Part shown: positions 1 through 10,779 of the stretch, piece after piece
Position numbering within the stretch: position 1 is the first letter of the stretch
Layout: the number at the start of each line of letters is the position of its first letter
Program-made: the position numbers and the translations under genes
DNA from: Streptomyces sp. XM83C
GTDB taxonomy: Bacteria > Actinomycetota > Actinomycetes > Streptomycetales > Streptomycetaceae
Assembly: GCF_023072675.1 (NCBI RefSeq)
Contig: NZ_JALLGL010000037.1
Location: forward strand, 1-32,428
Reading direction: 5' to 3'
Length of the DNA stretch: 32,428 nucleotides
The notes under the pieces: model-generated
The model's database searches: none
What the model was told of the DNA's origin: nothing
The model's input: the letters and a program-made list of their open reading frames with translations, nothing else

Positions 1-56
1 GGCTGGGGCCAGTGACCGGGGGCGGCCGGGCGGCGGCTGCGGCCGGGCACGGCGAA

Positions 57-88
57 GGGGCGGTCCAGCCCTCCGGGTGGACCGCCCC
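57..88 (-). terminator. Terminator of gcl
   Basis: GGGGCGGTCC (57-66) pairs perfectly with GGACCGCCCC (79-88), and an A-T pair extends the stem to 11 bp. It lies 18 nt beyond the gcl stop. There is no U tract, as is usual for Streptomyces hairpins. Bases 1-56 hold nothing I recognise. Confidence 0.8.
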
Positions 89-106
89 TGGCCTGGGCAG
101 GCCGTG

Positions 107-1894
<1,788 letters not shown>

Positions 1895-1964
1895 CGGCTA
1901 ACTCCTGCTTCGACTGCTTCGGCTGTCGGATTCGCACTCCCGTCGCGCCCCGCGGTGAGCCGTA

Positions 1965-1979
1965 TTCCGTATAGCGGAA
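1965..1979. promoter_or_regulatory. IclR-type operator candidate upstream of gcl
   Basis: TTCCGTATAGCGGAA is a 15-mer with perfect 5-bp arms (TTCCG/CGGAA) around a 5-nt centre. It lies 71-85 nt upstream of the gcl start, in an A/T-rich patch that stands out from its surroundings. On the minus strand its centre reads CTATACGG, which could be a -10 box, so a bound protein would block the promoter. Length and arms fit IclR-family operators. From memory, Streptomyces gcl is repressed by the allantoin-responsive IclR regulator AllR, but I cannot confirm that this is its exact site. Confidence 0.6.
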
Positions 1980-2116
1980 ATTAGTTTCTACGATCTGGAA
2001 GCAATGTAGGCGGGTGGGCGAAGAGGCGTCAAGAGAGGGACAATCGGGCGGCGGCCGGGCCCCGGTCGGAGCACGATGGGTGGGCTGTCCGACGAGCCGT
2101 GCCGAGGGGGCGAGCC

Positions 2117-2857
2117 ATGACCGAGAGCGTGCCGGTGCGCTGCCCGGCCTGCCGTCGCGAGCACCGCTTCACCGCTCCCCGCTATCCGTGCGCCTGCGGA
2201 ACACCGGTCACGCTGTCCCTGGACCCGACGGTCCCGCCGGTGCCGGTGGTGCACCGCAGCTGGGAGGACGAGTGGGTGCCGGTGGCCTGCCCGTCCTGCG
2301 GGCGCCGCTCGGAGTGGCCCCGGCCCGAGCTGGGCTGCCTGTGCGGGGCGGTGCTGAGGATCGCGGTGGCGCTGCCGGAGCAGGGCGGGCCCGGGACCGC
2401 TTCGGCGCGGGGCACGGGCCCGTCCTCGGACCGGTCGCCCTCCGCCCCGTCCGGCGGGCGCGGCGCCTTCCGTACGGTGCCGATCCGCACCGCGCGGGAC
2501 GCCGTGACGGTCGCCGCGCTCTATCTGCGCTGGCTCGGCCACGACGACGTACGGCGTGCCGACCAGCGTCCGCCGAGCGGCATCGGGCTCGCCGCCCGGG
2601 GCGTGGTGGCGCAGGTCGATCCGGCGGCGCGCCCGGCGTCGTCGCGGGACGTGGAGTGCCTGTGGCTGACGGCGATGACGGAGTCGGCGGACTGCGTCTA
2701 CTTCTCGCTCAACGGCTACACCGCCGAGGCCCGCTCCCGCGCCGACGGCCTCGGCGTCCCCCTGTTCGTCCTCGCGCCGGCGGGAAACGCCCTGCCGCTG
2801 AACGCGCCGGCGCGTGCGCTGGCGGCGGGCCCGGCCGCCGGTCGCCCCGCCCGCTGA
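2117..2857 (+). CDS. Double zinc-ribbon protein with degenerate Mrr-like nuclease domain
   Basis: 246 aa. Two successive zinc ribbons are visible: CPAC (9-12) with CACG (25-28), and CPSC (58-61) with CLCG (74-77). After a Pro/Ser/Gly-rich linker, residues ~120-230 resemble the Mrr/restriction-endonuclease-like fold: an AALYLRWLGHDDV helix, the GVVAQVD strand, and the conserved YFSLNGYTAEARSRAD block. In active Mrr-type domains the core reads roughly G-[IV]-D...[EQ]-x-K. Here the Asp position reads G (SGIGLAARG) and the Lys position reads D (AQVD), so catalysis looks lost. I infer a nucleic-acid-binding or scaffolding role rather than cleavage. The start ATG 2117 is preceded by GAGGGGG (2103-2109). 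It is transcribed divergently from gcl and convergently with the acyl-CoA synthetases. Confidence 0.8.
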   Translation: MTESVPVRCPACRREHRFTAPRYPCACGTPVTLSLDPTVPPVPVVHRSWEDEWVPVACPSCGRRSEWPRPELGCLCGAVLRIAVALPEQGGPGTASARGTGPSSDRSPSAPSGGRGAFRTVPIRTARDAVTVAALYLRWLGHDDVRRADQRPPSGIGLAARGVVAQVDPAARPASSRDVECLWLTAMTESADCVYFSLNGYTAEARSRADGLGVPLFVLAPAGNALPLNAPARALAAGPAAGRPAR

Positions 2858-2875
2858 ACGCCTCGGCGAACAGGC

Positions 2876-2909
2876 GGGGCCGGACCCCCGATGTCGGCGG
2901 TCCGGCCCC
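2876..2909. terminator. Bidirectional terminator between convergent genes
   Basis: GGGGCCGGACC (2876-2886) and GGTCCGGCCCC (2899-2909) form a perfect 11-bp stem with a 12-nt loop. It sits in the 78-bp gap between the stops of the zinc-ribbon gene (plus) and the first-listed acyl-CoA synthetase (minus), so it can serve both. Confidence 0.85.
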
Positions 2910-2935
2910 GTGGCCCCGTCTCGTGCGCCGTGCGG

Positions 2936-4537
2936 TCAGCCGGCGGCGTACTTCTCCCGCAGCTCCACCTTGCGTACCTTGCCCGACACCGTCATCGGGA
3001 AGGCGTCCAGCACCTGGAGGCGGGTCGGCACCTTGTAGTGGGCGAGCCGGTCGGCGCAGAAGGCGCGCACGTCGTCCAGGGTGGGCGGGTCGGCCGGGTC
3101 GTGCGGGATGACGCAGGCCAGCACCTCCTCGCCGTACTTCTGGTGCGGTACGCCGACCACCTGCACGTCGCGGATCTTCGGGTGGCCGTAGAGGAACTCC
3201 TCGATCTCACGCGGGTAGATGTTCTCGCCACCCCGGATGATCATGTCCTTGATGCGGCCGACGATCTCCACGTATCCGTCCTCCCGCATCACCGCGAGGT
3301 CCCCGGTGTGCATCCAGCGGGCGGCGTCCACGGCCTCGGCGGTCTTCTCGGGCTCCTCCCAGTAGCCGAGCATCACGCTGTAGCCGCGGGTGCACAACTC
3401 CCCTGCCGTGCCGCGCGGTTGCGTGACACCGGTGACGGGATCGACGACCTTCACTTCGATGTGCGGCAGGACGCGGCCGACGGTGCCGGTGCGGTGCTCC
3501 AGGTCGTCGTCCATCCGGGTCTGCAGGGACACCGGGGAGGTCTCGGTCATGCCGTAGCAGATGGAGACCTCCTCCATGTGCATCTCGGCGACGACCCGCT
3601 TCATCACCTCCACCGGGCAGGGCGAGCCCGCCATGATGCCGGTGCGCAGCGACGTGAGGTCGTACGAGGCGAAGTCGGGCAGGTTCAGCTCCGCGATGAA
3701 CATCGTCGGCACCCCGTACAGGGAGGTGCAGCGCTCGTCCTGCACGGCCTGAAGGGTCGCCTTCGGTTCGAACGACGGGGCGGGGATGACGATGCACGCG
3801 CCGTGGGAGGTGGCGGCCAGGTTGCCCATCACCATCCCGAAGCAGTGGTAGAACGGCACCGGCACGCACACCCGGTCCTGCTCCGAGTACCCGATCAGCT
3901 CCCCCACGAAGTAGCCGTTGTTGAGGATGTTGTGGTGGGAGAGCGTGGCGCCCTTCGGGAAACCGGTCGTGCCCGAGGTGTACTGGATGTTGATGGGGTC
4001 GTCGCAGGACAACTCCGGCCAGTCGGCGGGGGCCTCGCGGGCGAGGAGGGCGTCCCAGGTGGGGTCGCCGATGTAGACGGTCTCGCGGAGCCGCGGGCAG
4101 CGGACGCGCACCTCTTCGACCATGGCCCGGTAGTCGCTGGTCTTGTGGCTGAGGGACGCGACCAGCAGCGAGACGCCCGACTGGTTGAGGACGTACTCGA
4201 CCTCGTGGGTGCGGTAGGCCGGGTTGATGTTCACCATGATCGCGCCGATGCGGGCGGTGGCGTACTGGACGAGCACCCACTCCGGGCAGTTGACCGCCCA
4301 GATGCCCACCCGGTCGCCCTTGGCGACGCCCGAGGCGAGCAGCGCCCGCGCCAGCCGGTCGACGTCCGCCACGAACTGCGCGTAGGTCCAGCGCCGCCCG
4401 GACGGTACGTCGACCAGCGCCTCCCGGTCGGGGAAGGCGACGACGGCCCGGTCCAGGTCGGCGGCGATGGTGTCGCCCAGCAGCGGCGTGTCGCCGGTGC
4501 CGTGGGTGTAGGAAGCGCCGGAACTCTCGCGGCTCAC
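2936..4537 (-). CDS. Acyl-CoA synthetase (AMP-binding, FadD-like)
   Basis: 533-aa adenylate-forming enzyme that activates a carboxylic acid to acyl-AMP and then to acyl-CoA. Signatures in order: phosphate loop [11 protein letters not shown], the substrate-side [18 protein letters not shown] (A5), [18 protein letters not shown] with the hinge Asp and Arg (A7/A8), and the catalytic Lys in [13 protein letters not shown] near the C-terminus. The sequence style ([22 protein letters not shown]) is that of medium/long-chain AMP-binding proteins of the FadD/AcsF group; the substrate cannot be read from sequence. Its ATG overlaps the stop of the upstream synthetase as ATGA (4534-4537), so the two are translationally coupled. 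The divergent GAF-LuxR gene is the likely regulator (inference). Confidence 0.93.
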   Translation of the reverse strand: MSRESSGASYTHGTGDTPLLGDTIAADLDRAVVAFPDREALVDVPSGRRWTYAQFVADVDRLARALLASGVAKGDRVGIWAVNCPEWVLVQYATARIGAIMVNINPAYRTHEVEYVLNQSGVSLLVASLSHKTSDYRAMVEEVRVRCPRLRETVYIGDPTWDALLAREAPADWPELSCDDPINIQYTSGTTGFPKGATLSHHNILNNGYFVGELIGYSEQDRVCVPVPFYHCFGMVMGNLAATSHGACIVIPAPSFEPKATLQAVQDERCTSLYGVPTMFIAELNLPDFASYDLTSLRTGIMAGSPCPVEVMKRVVAEMHMEEVSICYGMTETSPVSLQTRMDDDLEHRTGTVGRVLPHIEVKVVDPVTGVTQPRGTAGELCTRGYSVMLGYWEEPEKTAEAVDAARWMHTGDLAVMREDGYVEIVGRIKDMIIRGGENIYPREIEEFLYGHPKIRDVQVVGVPHQKYGEEVLACVIPHDPADPPTLDDVRAFCADRLAHYKVPTRLQVLDAFPMTVSGKVRKVELREKYAAG

Positions 4538-6204
4538 CGGAAGTCCTCCTCGCGGTATTCGGCGTCCGATCCGGCCGCGGTCGCCTCACGCAGCTCGATA
4601 CGGCGGATCTTCCCGGACACGGTCTTGGGCAGGGCGCCGAACTCCAACCGGCGGATGCGCTTGTACGGGGCGAGCACCTCACGGGAGTGCTCGAAGATCA
4701 TCTTGGCGGTGTCGGGGCCGGGCTCCCAGCCCTCGGCGAGGACGACGTACGCCTTCGGCACGGCGAGGCGCAGCTCGTCCGGCGCGGGCACCACCGCGGC
4801 CTCCGCGACCGCCTCGTGCTCCAGCAGGGCGCTCTCCAGCTCGAACGGGCTGATCTTGTAGTCGCTGGCCTTGAACACGTCGTCGGCGCGGCCCACGTAT
4901 GTGATGTAGCCGTCCTCGTCGCGGGCGCCGATGTCGCCGGTGCGGTAGTAGCCGCCCGCCATGGCCTCCGCGGTGCGGTCGGCGTCGCCGTGGTAGCCGG
5001 TCATCAGACCGACCGGGCGCTCCGAGAGGTCGAGGGCGATCTCGCCCTCGCGGGCGCCGGGCGCGCCGGAGACCGGGTCGAGCAGCTCCACGCGGTAGCC
5101 GGGGCTGGGGCGGCCCATGGAGCCCGACTTCAGCGGCTGGCCGGGGCTGTTGGAGACCTGCACGGCGGTCTCCGTCTGCCCGAAGCCGTCCCGGACGGTG
5201 ACGCCCCAGGCGCGCCGCACCTGTTCGATGACCTCCGGGTTGAGGGGCTCGCCCGCGGCGACGACCTCGCGGGGCGGGGTGCGCAGCTGCGTCAGGTCGG
5301 CTTGGATGAGCATGCGCCACACGGTGGGCGGCGCGCAGAACGTGGTGACGCCCGCGCGGTCCATCTCCGTCATCAGCCGGGCGGCGTCGAAACGGGTGTA
5401 GTTGTGGATGAAGACGGTCGCCTCGGCGTTCCACGGCGCGAACAGATTGGACCAGGCGTGCTTGGCCCAGCCCGGCGAGGAGATGTTCAGATGCACGTCG
5501 CCGGGTTTCAGGCCGATCCAGTACATGGTGGCCAGATGGCCGATCGGGTACGAGGTGTGGGTGTGCTCGACCAGCTTCGGCCGGGCGGTGGTGCCGGAGG
5601 TGAAGTACAGCATCAGCGGGTCGTCGGCGAGGGTCGGCCCGTCCGGCTCGAAGCCGGCGGAGGCCTCGTAGGCGTCCTCGTACCGCTCCCAGCCCTCCGC
5701 GGGCGTGCCGCCGACGCCGATGCGGGTGTAGGTGCCGGGCACGTCGTCGAACTTGGGCGCGTCCGCGGCCCGTACGATCACATGCTTCACCCGGCCGCGC
5801 TCGACGCGGTCGCGCAGGTCGGCGGGGCCCAGCAGCGGCGTGGCGGGGATGACGACGGCGCGCAGCTTCATCGCGGCGAGCGCGGTCTCCCACAGTTCGG
5901 CCTGGTTGCCGAGCATGACCAGCACCCGGTCCTCGGCGGCCACGCCCCGCTCGCGCAGCCAGTTCGCGACGCGGTCGGAGCGGTCGGACAGCTCGGCGAA
6001 GCTCAGGCGGGTCTCGGAGCCGTCCTCCTCGACGATGTGCAGGGCGGTGCGGTCGTTGCCGTCCGCGATCACGTCGAACCAGTCCAGAGCCCAGTTGAAC
6101 TGCTCGGGCCGGGGCCAGGCGAAGCCGTCGTAGGCGGCGGTGTAGTCCTCGCGGTGCTTCAGGAGAAAGTCCCGTGCCCTGCGGAAGTCGGCTGTGGCCG
6201 TCAT
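4534..6204 (-). CDS. Acyl-CoA synthetase (ACSM/medium-chain acyl-CoA ligase type)
   Basis: 556 aa, first gene of the two-gene operon. Motifs: [17 protein letters not shown] (P-loop), the [20 protein letters not shown] block characteristic of the acetyl-CoA synthetase/ACSM branch, DGFGQTET (A5), [23 protein letters not shown] (A7-A8) and the catalytic Lys in [13 protein letters not shown]. It therefore differs in subfamily from the downstream enzyme although both make acyl-CoA. The start at 6204 is supported by GGGAG six nt upstream. The promoter region is shared with the divergent regulator and contains a strong ACCCCCG/CGGGGGT dyad. The substrate is unknown; a short/medium-chain or branched acid is the safest guess. 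Confidence 0.93.
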   Translation of the reverse strand: MTATADFRRARDFLLKHREDYTAAYDGFAWPRPEQFNWALDWFDVIADGNDRTALHIVEEDGSETRLSFAELSDRSDRVANWLRERGVAAEDRVLVMLGNQAELWETALAAMKLRAVVIPATPLLGPADLRDRVERGRVKHVIVRAADAPKFDDVPGTYTRIGVGGTPAEGWERYEDAYEASAGFEPDGPTLADDPLMLYFTSGTTARPKLVEHTHTSYPIGHLATMYWIGLKPGDVHLNISSPGWAKHAWSNLFAPWNAEATVFIHNYTRFDAARLMTEMDRAGVTTFCAPPTVWRMLIQADLTQLRTPPREVVAAGEPLNPEVIEQVRRAWGVTVRDGFGQTETAVQVSNSPGQPLKSGSMGRPSPGYRVELLDPVSGAPGAREGEIALDLSERPVGLMTGYHGDADRTAEAMAGGYYRTGDIGARDEDGYITYVGRADDVFKASDYKISPFELESALLEHEAVAEAAVVPAPDELRLAVPKAYVVLAEGWEPGPDTAKMIFEHSREVLAPYKRIRRLEFGALPKTVSGKIRRIELREATAAGSDAEYREEDFR

Positions 6205-6292
6205 CTGTGCTCCCTGATCACGTACTCCGGCGGTTCCGGACCATTGCCGGGCGGCTCACGGACATCGTGTAATCCGTGATGCAGGTCTCACT

Positions 6293-6308
6293 ACCCCCGA
6301 ACGGGGGT
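6293..6308. promoter_or_regulatory. ACCCCCG-AA-CGGGGGT operator candidate
   Basis: A perfect 7-bp inverted repeat with a 2-nt centre, in the 141-bp gap between the divergent acyl-CoA synthetase operon and the GAF-LuxR gene. It is 89 nt upstream of the synthetase start and 38 nt upstream of the GTG at 6346. The symmetry and position suit a dimeric LuxR-type HTH protein controlling both directions (inference). Confidence 0.65.
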
Positions 6309-6345
6309 GGGGGCGGCACAGCGCGGTGGTGAAGGGGCGAAACGG

Positions 6346-7179
6346 GTGGTGACAGCGGACACGGCCGGGACGATGGAGATCCAAGGGGCACTGGCGCGGC
6401 TGCGGCGGGCGACCGGGCTGCCCGTCGTCTTCGGCGGGCTGGTCGACCCCGGCAGGCGGCAGATGCGGATCACGGAGCTGAGCGGCAACGCCACCGTCGC
6501 GCTGCGGTCGCTGGCGGTGACCTCCGGCAGCGGGCTGGGCGGCAAGGCGGTCGCGCTGGCCCGGCCGTGCGCGGTGACGGACTACTCCGTGTCCCGGCAG
6601 ATCAGCCACGAGTACGACGCCGCCGTCGCCGAGGAGGGCCTTCGGTCCGTGCTCGCGGTGCCGGTGGTGGTACGGCGCCGGGTGCGCGGCGTGCTGTACG
6701 GCGCGCTGCGCACCGCGCAGCCGCTGGGCGACCGGACGCTGAGCGCGGCCGTGACGGTGGCGCGGGACGTGGAGCAGGCGCTGGTGGTGCGGGAGGAGGC
6801 GGGCGGTCTGCTCGCGGCGGCCCGCGCCGAACCTGCCGCGCCGGCCGGGTCGGCCGCCTGGGAGCAGGTGCGGGAGGCGCACGCGGCGCTGCGGGCGCTG
6901 GCGCCGAGGATCACCGACCCGGCGTTGCGGGCGGAGCTGCTCGCGGCGTGCGGGCTGCTCGCGCCGGGCGGCGCCGCACCCGGGGTGAGTCTCGCGCCGC
7001 GCGAGCTGGATGTGCTGGCGTGCGTGGCGGCCGGGGCGACGAACGCGGCGACCGCGCAGCGGCTGGGGCTGCGCCCGGAGACGGTGAAGTCGTATCTGCG
7101 CTCGGCGATGCGCCGGCTGGGCGCGCACACGCGGGGCGAGGCGGTGGCGGCGGCACGGCGGGCGGGGCTGCCTGCGTGA
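6346..7179 (+). CDS. GAF-domain LuxR-family transcriptional regulator
   Basis: 277 aa. Residues ~15-150 look like a GAF sensor domain (LPVVFGGLVDP, SGLGGKAVALARPCAVTDY, SVLAVPVVVRRRVRGVLYGALR). A helical linker follows, and residues ~215-275 are a LuxR/FixJ helix-turn-helix (LAPRELDVLACVAAGATNAATAQRLG, PETVKSYLRSAMRRLG). I chose GTG 6346 because GAAGGGG (6331-6337) sits eight nt upstream; the reading frame is open back to GTG 6307, which lies inside the operator dyad. Divergent from the acyl-CoA synthetase pair, so it most likely regulates them in response to a small ligand such as an acid or acyl-CoA (inference). Confidence 0.9.
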   Translation: MVTADTAGTMEIQGALARLRRATGLPVVFGGLVDPGRRQMRITELSGNATVALRSLAVTSGSGLGGKAVALARPCAVTDYSVSRQISHEYDAAVAEEGLRSVLAVPVVVRRRVRGVLYGALRTAQPLGDRTLSAAVTVARDVEQALVVREEAGGLLAAARAEPAAPAGSAAWEQVREAHAALRALAPRITDPALRAELLAACGLLAPGGAAPGVSLAPRELDVLACVAAGATNAATAQRLGLRPETVKSYLRSAMRRLGAHTRGEAVAAARRAGLPA

Positions 7180-7202
7180 GCCGGGGGACGGCGCGGCCCG
7201 CC

Positions 7203-7440
7203 GGACCGCTGCCGTGGCGCGCGCCGGCCGGCGGGACCGCTGCCGTGACCGGGGAGCGGTCAGGCGCGCGGGACCGCTGCCGTGGCCGGGACGGCGGCAC
7301 GGTGTGCGGGACCCTGCCGTGACCGGAGCCACAGCCGGGCGCACGGGACCGCTGCCGTGACCGTGCTGGCGGCCGGGCTCACGGGACCACTCCCGTGACC
7401 GTGCTCACGGCCGGGCGCACAGGGCTGCTTCCGTGACCCG
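7203..7440. repeat. Seven-copy degenerate ~37-bp tandem repeat
   Basis: The word GGACCGCTGCCGTGACC and variants recur at about 7203, 7234, 7271, 7309, 7346, 7384 and 7422, i.e. every 31-38 bp (mostly 37-38). The best-preserved units contain CACGG-N8-CCGTG, so each can form a small hairpin. The array fills most of the 470-bp gap between the GAF-LuxR stop and the LAL start. The rest (7441-7649) is non-coding with an A/T-richer patch at 7540-7620 where the promoter must lie. Confidence 0.85.
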
Positions 7441-7541
7441 CCCGTGCCCTGCGGGCCCTACCCTGGACGCCCGGTCATGTGGCGGCCGGGGCCCGACGTG
7501 AGGACTGCGTGATGAACGACGACCATTCAGTGGACAGCGTC

Positions 7542-7571
7542 TTGAATTCTGATATGCGTACCGTTGTTATA
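7542..7571 (+). promoter_or_regulatory. Possible promoter of the LAL regulator
   Basis: TTGAAT (7542-7547) and GTTATA (7566-7571) are separated by 18 nt in an A/T-rich island. A second candidate -10, TAGAAT (7614-7619), is closer to the gene but has no good -35 partner. I cannot choose between them from sequence alone. Confidence 0.35.
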
Positions 7572-7649
7572 TCCCTCACCACACCGTCCGCCCGAATTTC
7601 GGCCGCTGTTGCCTAGAATTTGGCCCGGACACGACACTCGGAGGGAGCG

Positions 7650-10484
7650 GTGACCGTGCGACGGGACTTCCAGGAGTCTGCGAGATGCCGCCCCGACCTG
7701 GTCATCGGCAGGGAGGAGCTGTTCGGCGCGGCGCGTGAGCAGCTCCGCTCGGGCGGCAGCGTGCTGCTGCACGGCCCGGCCGGAATAGGAAAGTCGACCG
7801 TGCTGCGGGCAATCGCCGCGGAATACGGCCGTACGGCCCGCACCGTGTTGCGTTGCTCGGCCACCGAGTCCGAATCGCACCTTCCGTTCCTCGCGCTCGC
7901 CGACCTGTTCGGCCTCGTCCTCGACGAGGTCGCCGACCGGCTGCCCGCCGCCCAGCGGGACGCGCTGGAGTCCGCGCTCACCGGACGCGGCGAACCCACC
8001 CTGCGCGACGGTCTCGCGCTGCGGCTCGCGGTGCTGTCCGCGCTGCGCGCGCTCGCCGCCGACGGGCCCGTGCTGCTCGTCGCCGACGACATGCAGTGGC
8101 TGGACGCGGCCAGCGCCGAACTCCTCGGCTTCGCCGCCCGCCGCCTCGGCGACACGCCCGTGCAGCTGCTGTGCGCGGTCCGCACCGAGGGGCAGGAGTA
8201 CGACCGCTTCCTGAAGTCGTCCCCGCCGGACACGCTCGCCGTACGGCTCGGGCCGTTCACCCGCACCCAGGTCTCCGCACTGCTCGACCACCGCGGCTAC
8301 ACCGGCCTGTCCCGCTCCACCGTCCGCGACATCCACCGCACCAGCGGCGGCAACCCGCTGTTCGCGCTGGAGCTGGGCCGCGCCCTCGCCGAGAACCCCA
8401 CCCCGCCCCGGCCCGGCGAACCGCTGCCGGTGCCGACGTCGCTGCGCACCCTCGTACTGAACCGGCTGGACATGCTCTCCGAGGAGGCCCGCCGCACCCT
8501 GCTCGTCGCGAGCGTCGGCGCCCGCCCCACGCAGGCGCTGCTGCACGCCGCCGGGCGGGACAACGCCGAGGCGGAGTGCGCGCAGGCCGCAGCGCTGGGG
8601 CTGCTGTCCACCGACCCGGAGGGCCCCACCGTACGGTTCGCGCACCCGCTGATCTCCGCAGCGCTGTACGCGGAGGCCCCGGCGCACGAGCGGCGCGCCG
8701 CGCACGCCGCGCTGTCCACGGCCGCGTCCGACCCGATCGAACGCGCCCGGCATCTGGCGCTGGCCACCACCGGCACCGACCCGAAGGTGGCGGCCCGGCT
8801 CGCGGAGGCCGCCGCGCTCGCCCGGGACCGGGGGGCGCCCTCCGTGGCGGCCTCGCTGGGGCTGCTCGCGGCCCGGCACACCCCCGTCGGCAGCGTGCCC
8901 GGCGGCGACGAACGGCGGTTGCAGGCCGCGGAGGACGCCATCACCGCCGGCGAGGTCGATCTCGCCCGGGACATCGCACGGGAGGTGCTGACCCGGGCCA
9001 CCGTCCCCGCTCAGCGGGTGCGGGCCTGGATGGTGGTGATCGAGTCCGCCGGGCAGGCCCTCGGCGACGTCGACGCCGCCTTCCCGCAGGTCCTCGCCGA
9101 CGCCGGCGACGACCCGCGGCTCCTCGCCCAGGTCCACTACCAGCTGGCCTGGCGCGCCCTCGTCGTCGAGGGCGACTTCGCCGAGGCCCGCGAGGAGGCC
9201 GCGCACGCCGCCGAACTGGCCGCGCGTGCCGGGGACCGGCGCAGCGAACTGATGGCGCTGTCCTTCCAGGCGTCCACCGAGACCCTGATGGGACACCCCG
9301 GCGCCCCCGAGACCATCAAACGCGCCCTGAAAGAGCCTCAGGACCCGTACGTGGCCTGCCATCACAACGGGGCGGGTTCGGCCAGGTTCCGCTGGCTGCT
9401 GATGAGCGACCAGCTGCCCGAGGCCCGTACCGTCATCACCTCCCTGCTGCGGGAGGTGCAGCGGCGCGGCATGGTCGAGTCCGAGGTGCACTTCCAGCGG
9501 TTCCTCGCCGACACCGAACTGCGCTTCGGGCACTGCGGGCGCGCCCTGGACCTCGCCCGGGAGAGCCTGCGCCTCGCCCGCGACTCCGGCATGGGGGTGG
9601 GCGCGTCCGCGATGCTCACCTCCCTCGCGGAGGCCTCCGGCGGCGACGTCGACAAGGCGCTCGCGCTCGCCAAGGAGGCCGCGGAGCACGCCGAGGAGGA
9701 CGGCGACCAGATGTATCTGTCGCTCGCCCTGGCCGCCCTCGGCTACGCCCATCTCGTCGCCGGGGACGCACAGTCCGCGGTGGTCGCGCTGCGGCGGGTG
9801 CGGGAGCTGGAGCAGGGCCTCGGCATCACCGACCCGGCCCGGGGACGCTGGCAGGGGGATCTCGCCGAGGCGCTCGTGGCCGTCGGCGAGACCGGTGAGG
9901 CGCAGGACGTCGTCGACACCGCCCGCGAGCACGCGCTGCGACTGAACCGGGAGAGCATGCTCGCCGTCCTGGACCGTTCCGAGGCGCTGGTGCGGGCCGC
10001 GCGCGGCGACCTGGACACCGCGGTGGCGCAGCTGACGGGCGTTCAGGACCGGCTCGCCAAGCTGGGGTACGGCCTGGAGGAGGCGCGGACCGCGTTCGCG
10101 CTGGCCCGGCTGCGCGTGCGGTCGCGGACGCCGGGCCAGGGCGGCACGCCAGCGGGGGCGATGTCGTTCGACGAGGCGGCGCGGCTGTTCCGGCGCTGCC
10201 GTGCACTGCCCTGGCTGCGTCAGGTGGAGGCCGCCGCGGCGGCCGGGCCGACGGCGCCGCCGAAGCCCGCGGGCGAGCGGGAGTCGGCGCTGGCCGGGCT
10301 CGCGGCGATGGAGCGTCAGGTGGCGGCGCTGGTGATGGAGGGCGCCACCAACCGGGAGATCGCGGCCCGGCTGTTCATCAGCGTCAAGACCGTCGAGGCG
10401 ACACTGACACGCGTCTACCGCAAGCTGGGCATCCGCTCCCGCGTGGACATCGTCCGCCTGGCCGCCGGACACCACGGGCGGTGA
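7650..10484 (+). CDS. LAL-family LuxR transcriptional regulator (large ATP-binding)
   Basis: 944 aa. N-terminal AAA/STAND ATPase with Walker A HGPAGIGKST (41-50) and Walker B VLLVADDMQWLD (141-152). A long alpha-helical TPR-like middle follows (~300-850), then a C-terminal LuxR HTH (MERQVAALVMEGATNREIAA, then FISVKTVEATLTRVYRKLGI). LAL proteins are ATP-dependent activators, often of secondary-metabolite or sugar-utilisation genes; no obvious target operon adjoins this one. The start GTG 7650 has GGAGGGA (7640-7646) upstream; GTG 7656 is possible, and the frame is open to TTG 7620. A perfect hairpin follows the stop immediately, so it is a single-gene unit. Confidence 0.95.
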   Translation: MTVRRDFQESARCRPDLVIGREELFGAAREQLRSGGSVLLHGPAGIGKSTVLRAIAAEYGRTARTVLRCSATESESHLPFLALADLFGLVLDEVADRLPAAQRDALESALTGRGEPTLRDGLALRLAVLSALRALAADGPVLLVADDMQWLDAASAELLGFAARRLGDTPVQLLCAVRTEGQEYDRFLKSSPPDTLAVRLGPFTRTQVSALLDHRGYTGLSRSTVRDIHRTSGGNPLFALELGRALAENPTPPRPGEPLPVPTSLRTLVLNRLDMLSEEARRTLLVASVGARPTQALLHAAGRDNAEAECAQAAALGLLSTDPEGPTVRFAHPLISAALYAEAPAHERRAAHAALSTAASDPIERARHLALATTGTDPKVAARLAEAAALARDRGAPSVAASLGLLAARHTPVGSVPGGDERRLQAAEDAITAGEVDLARDIAREVLTRATVPAQRVRAWMVVIESAGQALGDVDAAFPQVLADAGDDPRLLAQVHYQLAWRALVVEGDFAEAREEAAHAAELAARAGDRRSELMALSFQASTETLMGHPGAPETIKRALKEPQDPYVACHHNGAGSARFRWLLMSDQLPEARTVITSLLREVQRRGMVESEVHFQRFLADTELRFGHCGRALDLARESLRLARDSGMGVGASAMLTSLAEASGGDVDKALALAKEAAEHAEEDGDQMYLSLALAALGYAHLVAGDAQSAVVALRRVRELEQGLGITDPARGRWQGDLAEALVAVGETGEAQDVVDTAREHALRLNRESMLAVLDRSEALVRAARGDLDTAVAQLTGVQDRLAKLGYGLEEARTAFALARLRVRSRTPGQGGTPAGAMSFDEAARLFRRCRALPWLRQVEAAAAAGPTAPPKPAGERESALAGLAAMERQVAALVMEGATNREIAARLFISVKTVEATLTRVYRKLGIRSRVDIVRLAAGHHGR

Positions 10485-10487
10485 GGG

Positions 10488-10510
10488 GCCGGGGGCGCGA
10501 TGCCCCCGGC
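10488..10510 (+). terminator. Terminator of the LAL gene
   Basis: GCCGGGGGC (10488-10496), loop GCGAT, GCCCCCGGC (10502-10510): a perfect 9-bp stem starting four nt after the stop codon. Confidence 0.85.
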
Positions 10511-10654
10511 GCCCGACGCCCCCTGGCTCCGGTACGGTGTGCAGCCGCACCCCGGCCGCCGCGCGTCGCGGGGCGGGCCGCCCCCGCCTCCCCGCGTCGC
10601 GGGCGCCCGAATCGAGGGTTTTCCCTGCCGGGACGGCGGGCGGGGTTTCCCTCA

Positions 10655-10684
10655 TTGGGGTGTGCGCACGCCGGGTCCTACCGT
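10655..10684 (+). promoter_or_regulatory. Candidate promoter of the protease remnant
   Basis: TTGGGG (10655-10660), an 18-nt spacer and TACCGT (10679-10684) form a plausible vegetative promoter about 95 nt upstream of the ATG at 10780. Together with the AGGAGAG ribosome-binding site at 10771-10777 it suggests the 5' end of the gene is preserved although the body is gone. Confidence 0.45.
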
Positions 10685-10779
10685 GAGGTTGTGCCGCTCG
10701 CCGGGCATACGGGGGCCGGTCCGAGGCCCCCGTGCTCCACACCCGCGCGCCCCCCCACCGGCAACCTTCGAGGAGAGTC

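Noticed and set aside
2932..6304. Duplication of one acyl-CoA synthetase gene
   Set aside because: The two proteins share only the superfamily motifs and belong to different branches (FadD-like and ACSM-like), so they are not a recent tandem duplicate.
7203..7440. CRISPR-like array
   Set aside because: The units are degenerate and contiguous, have no unique spacers of fixed length, and there are no cas genes. The same applies to the arrays at 21801 and 31795.
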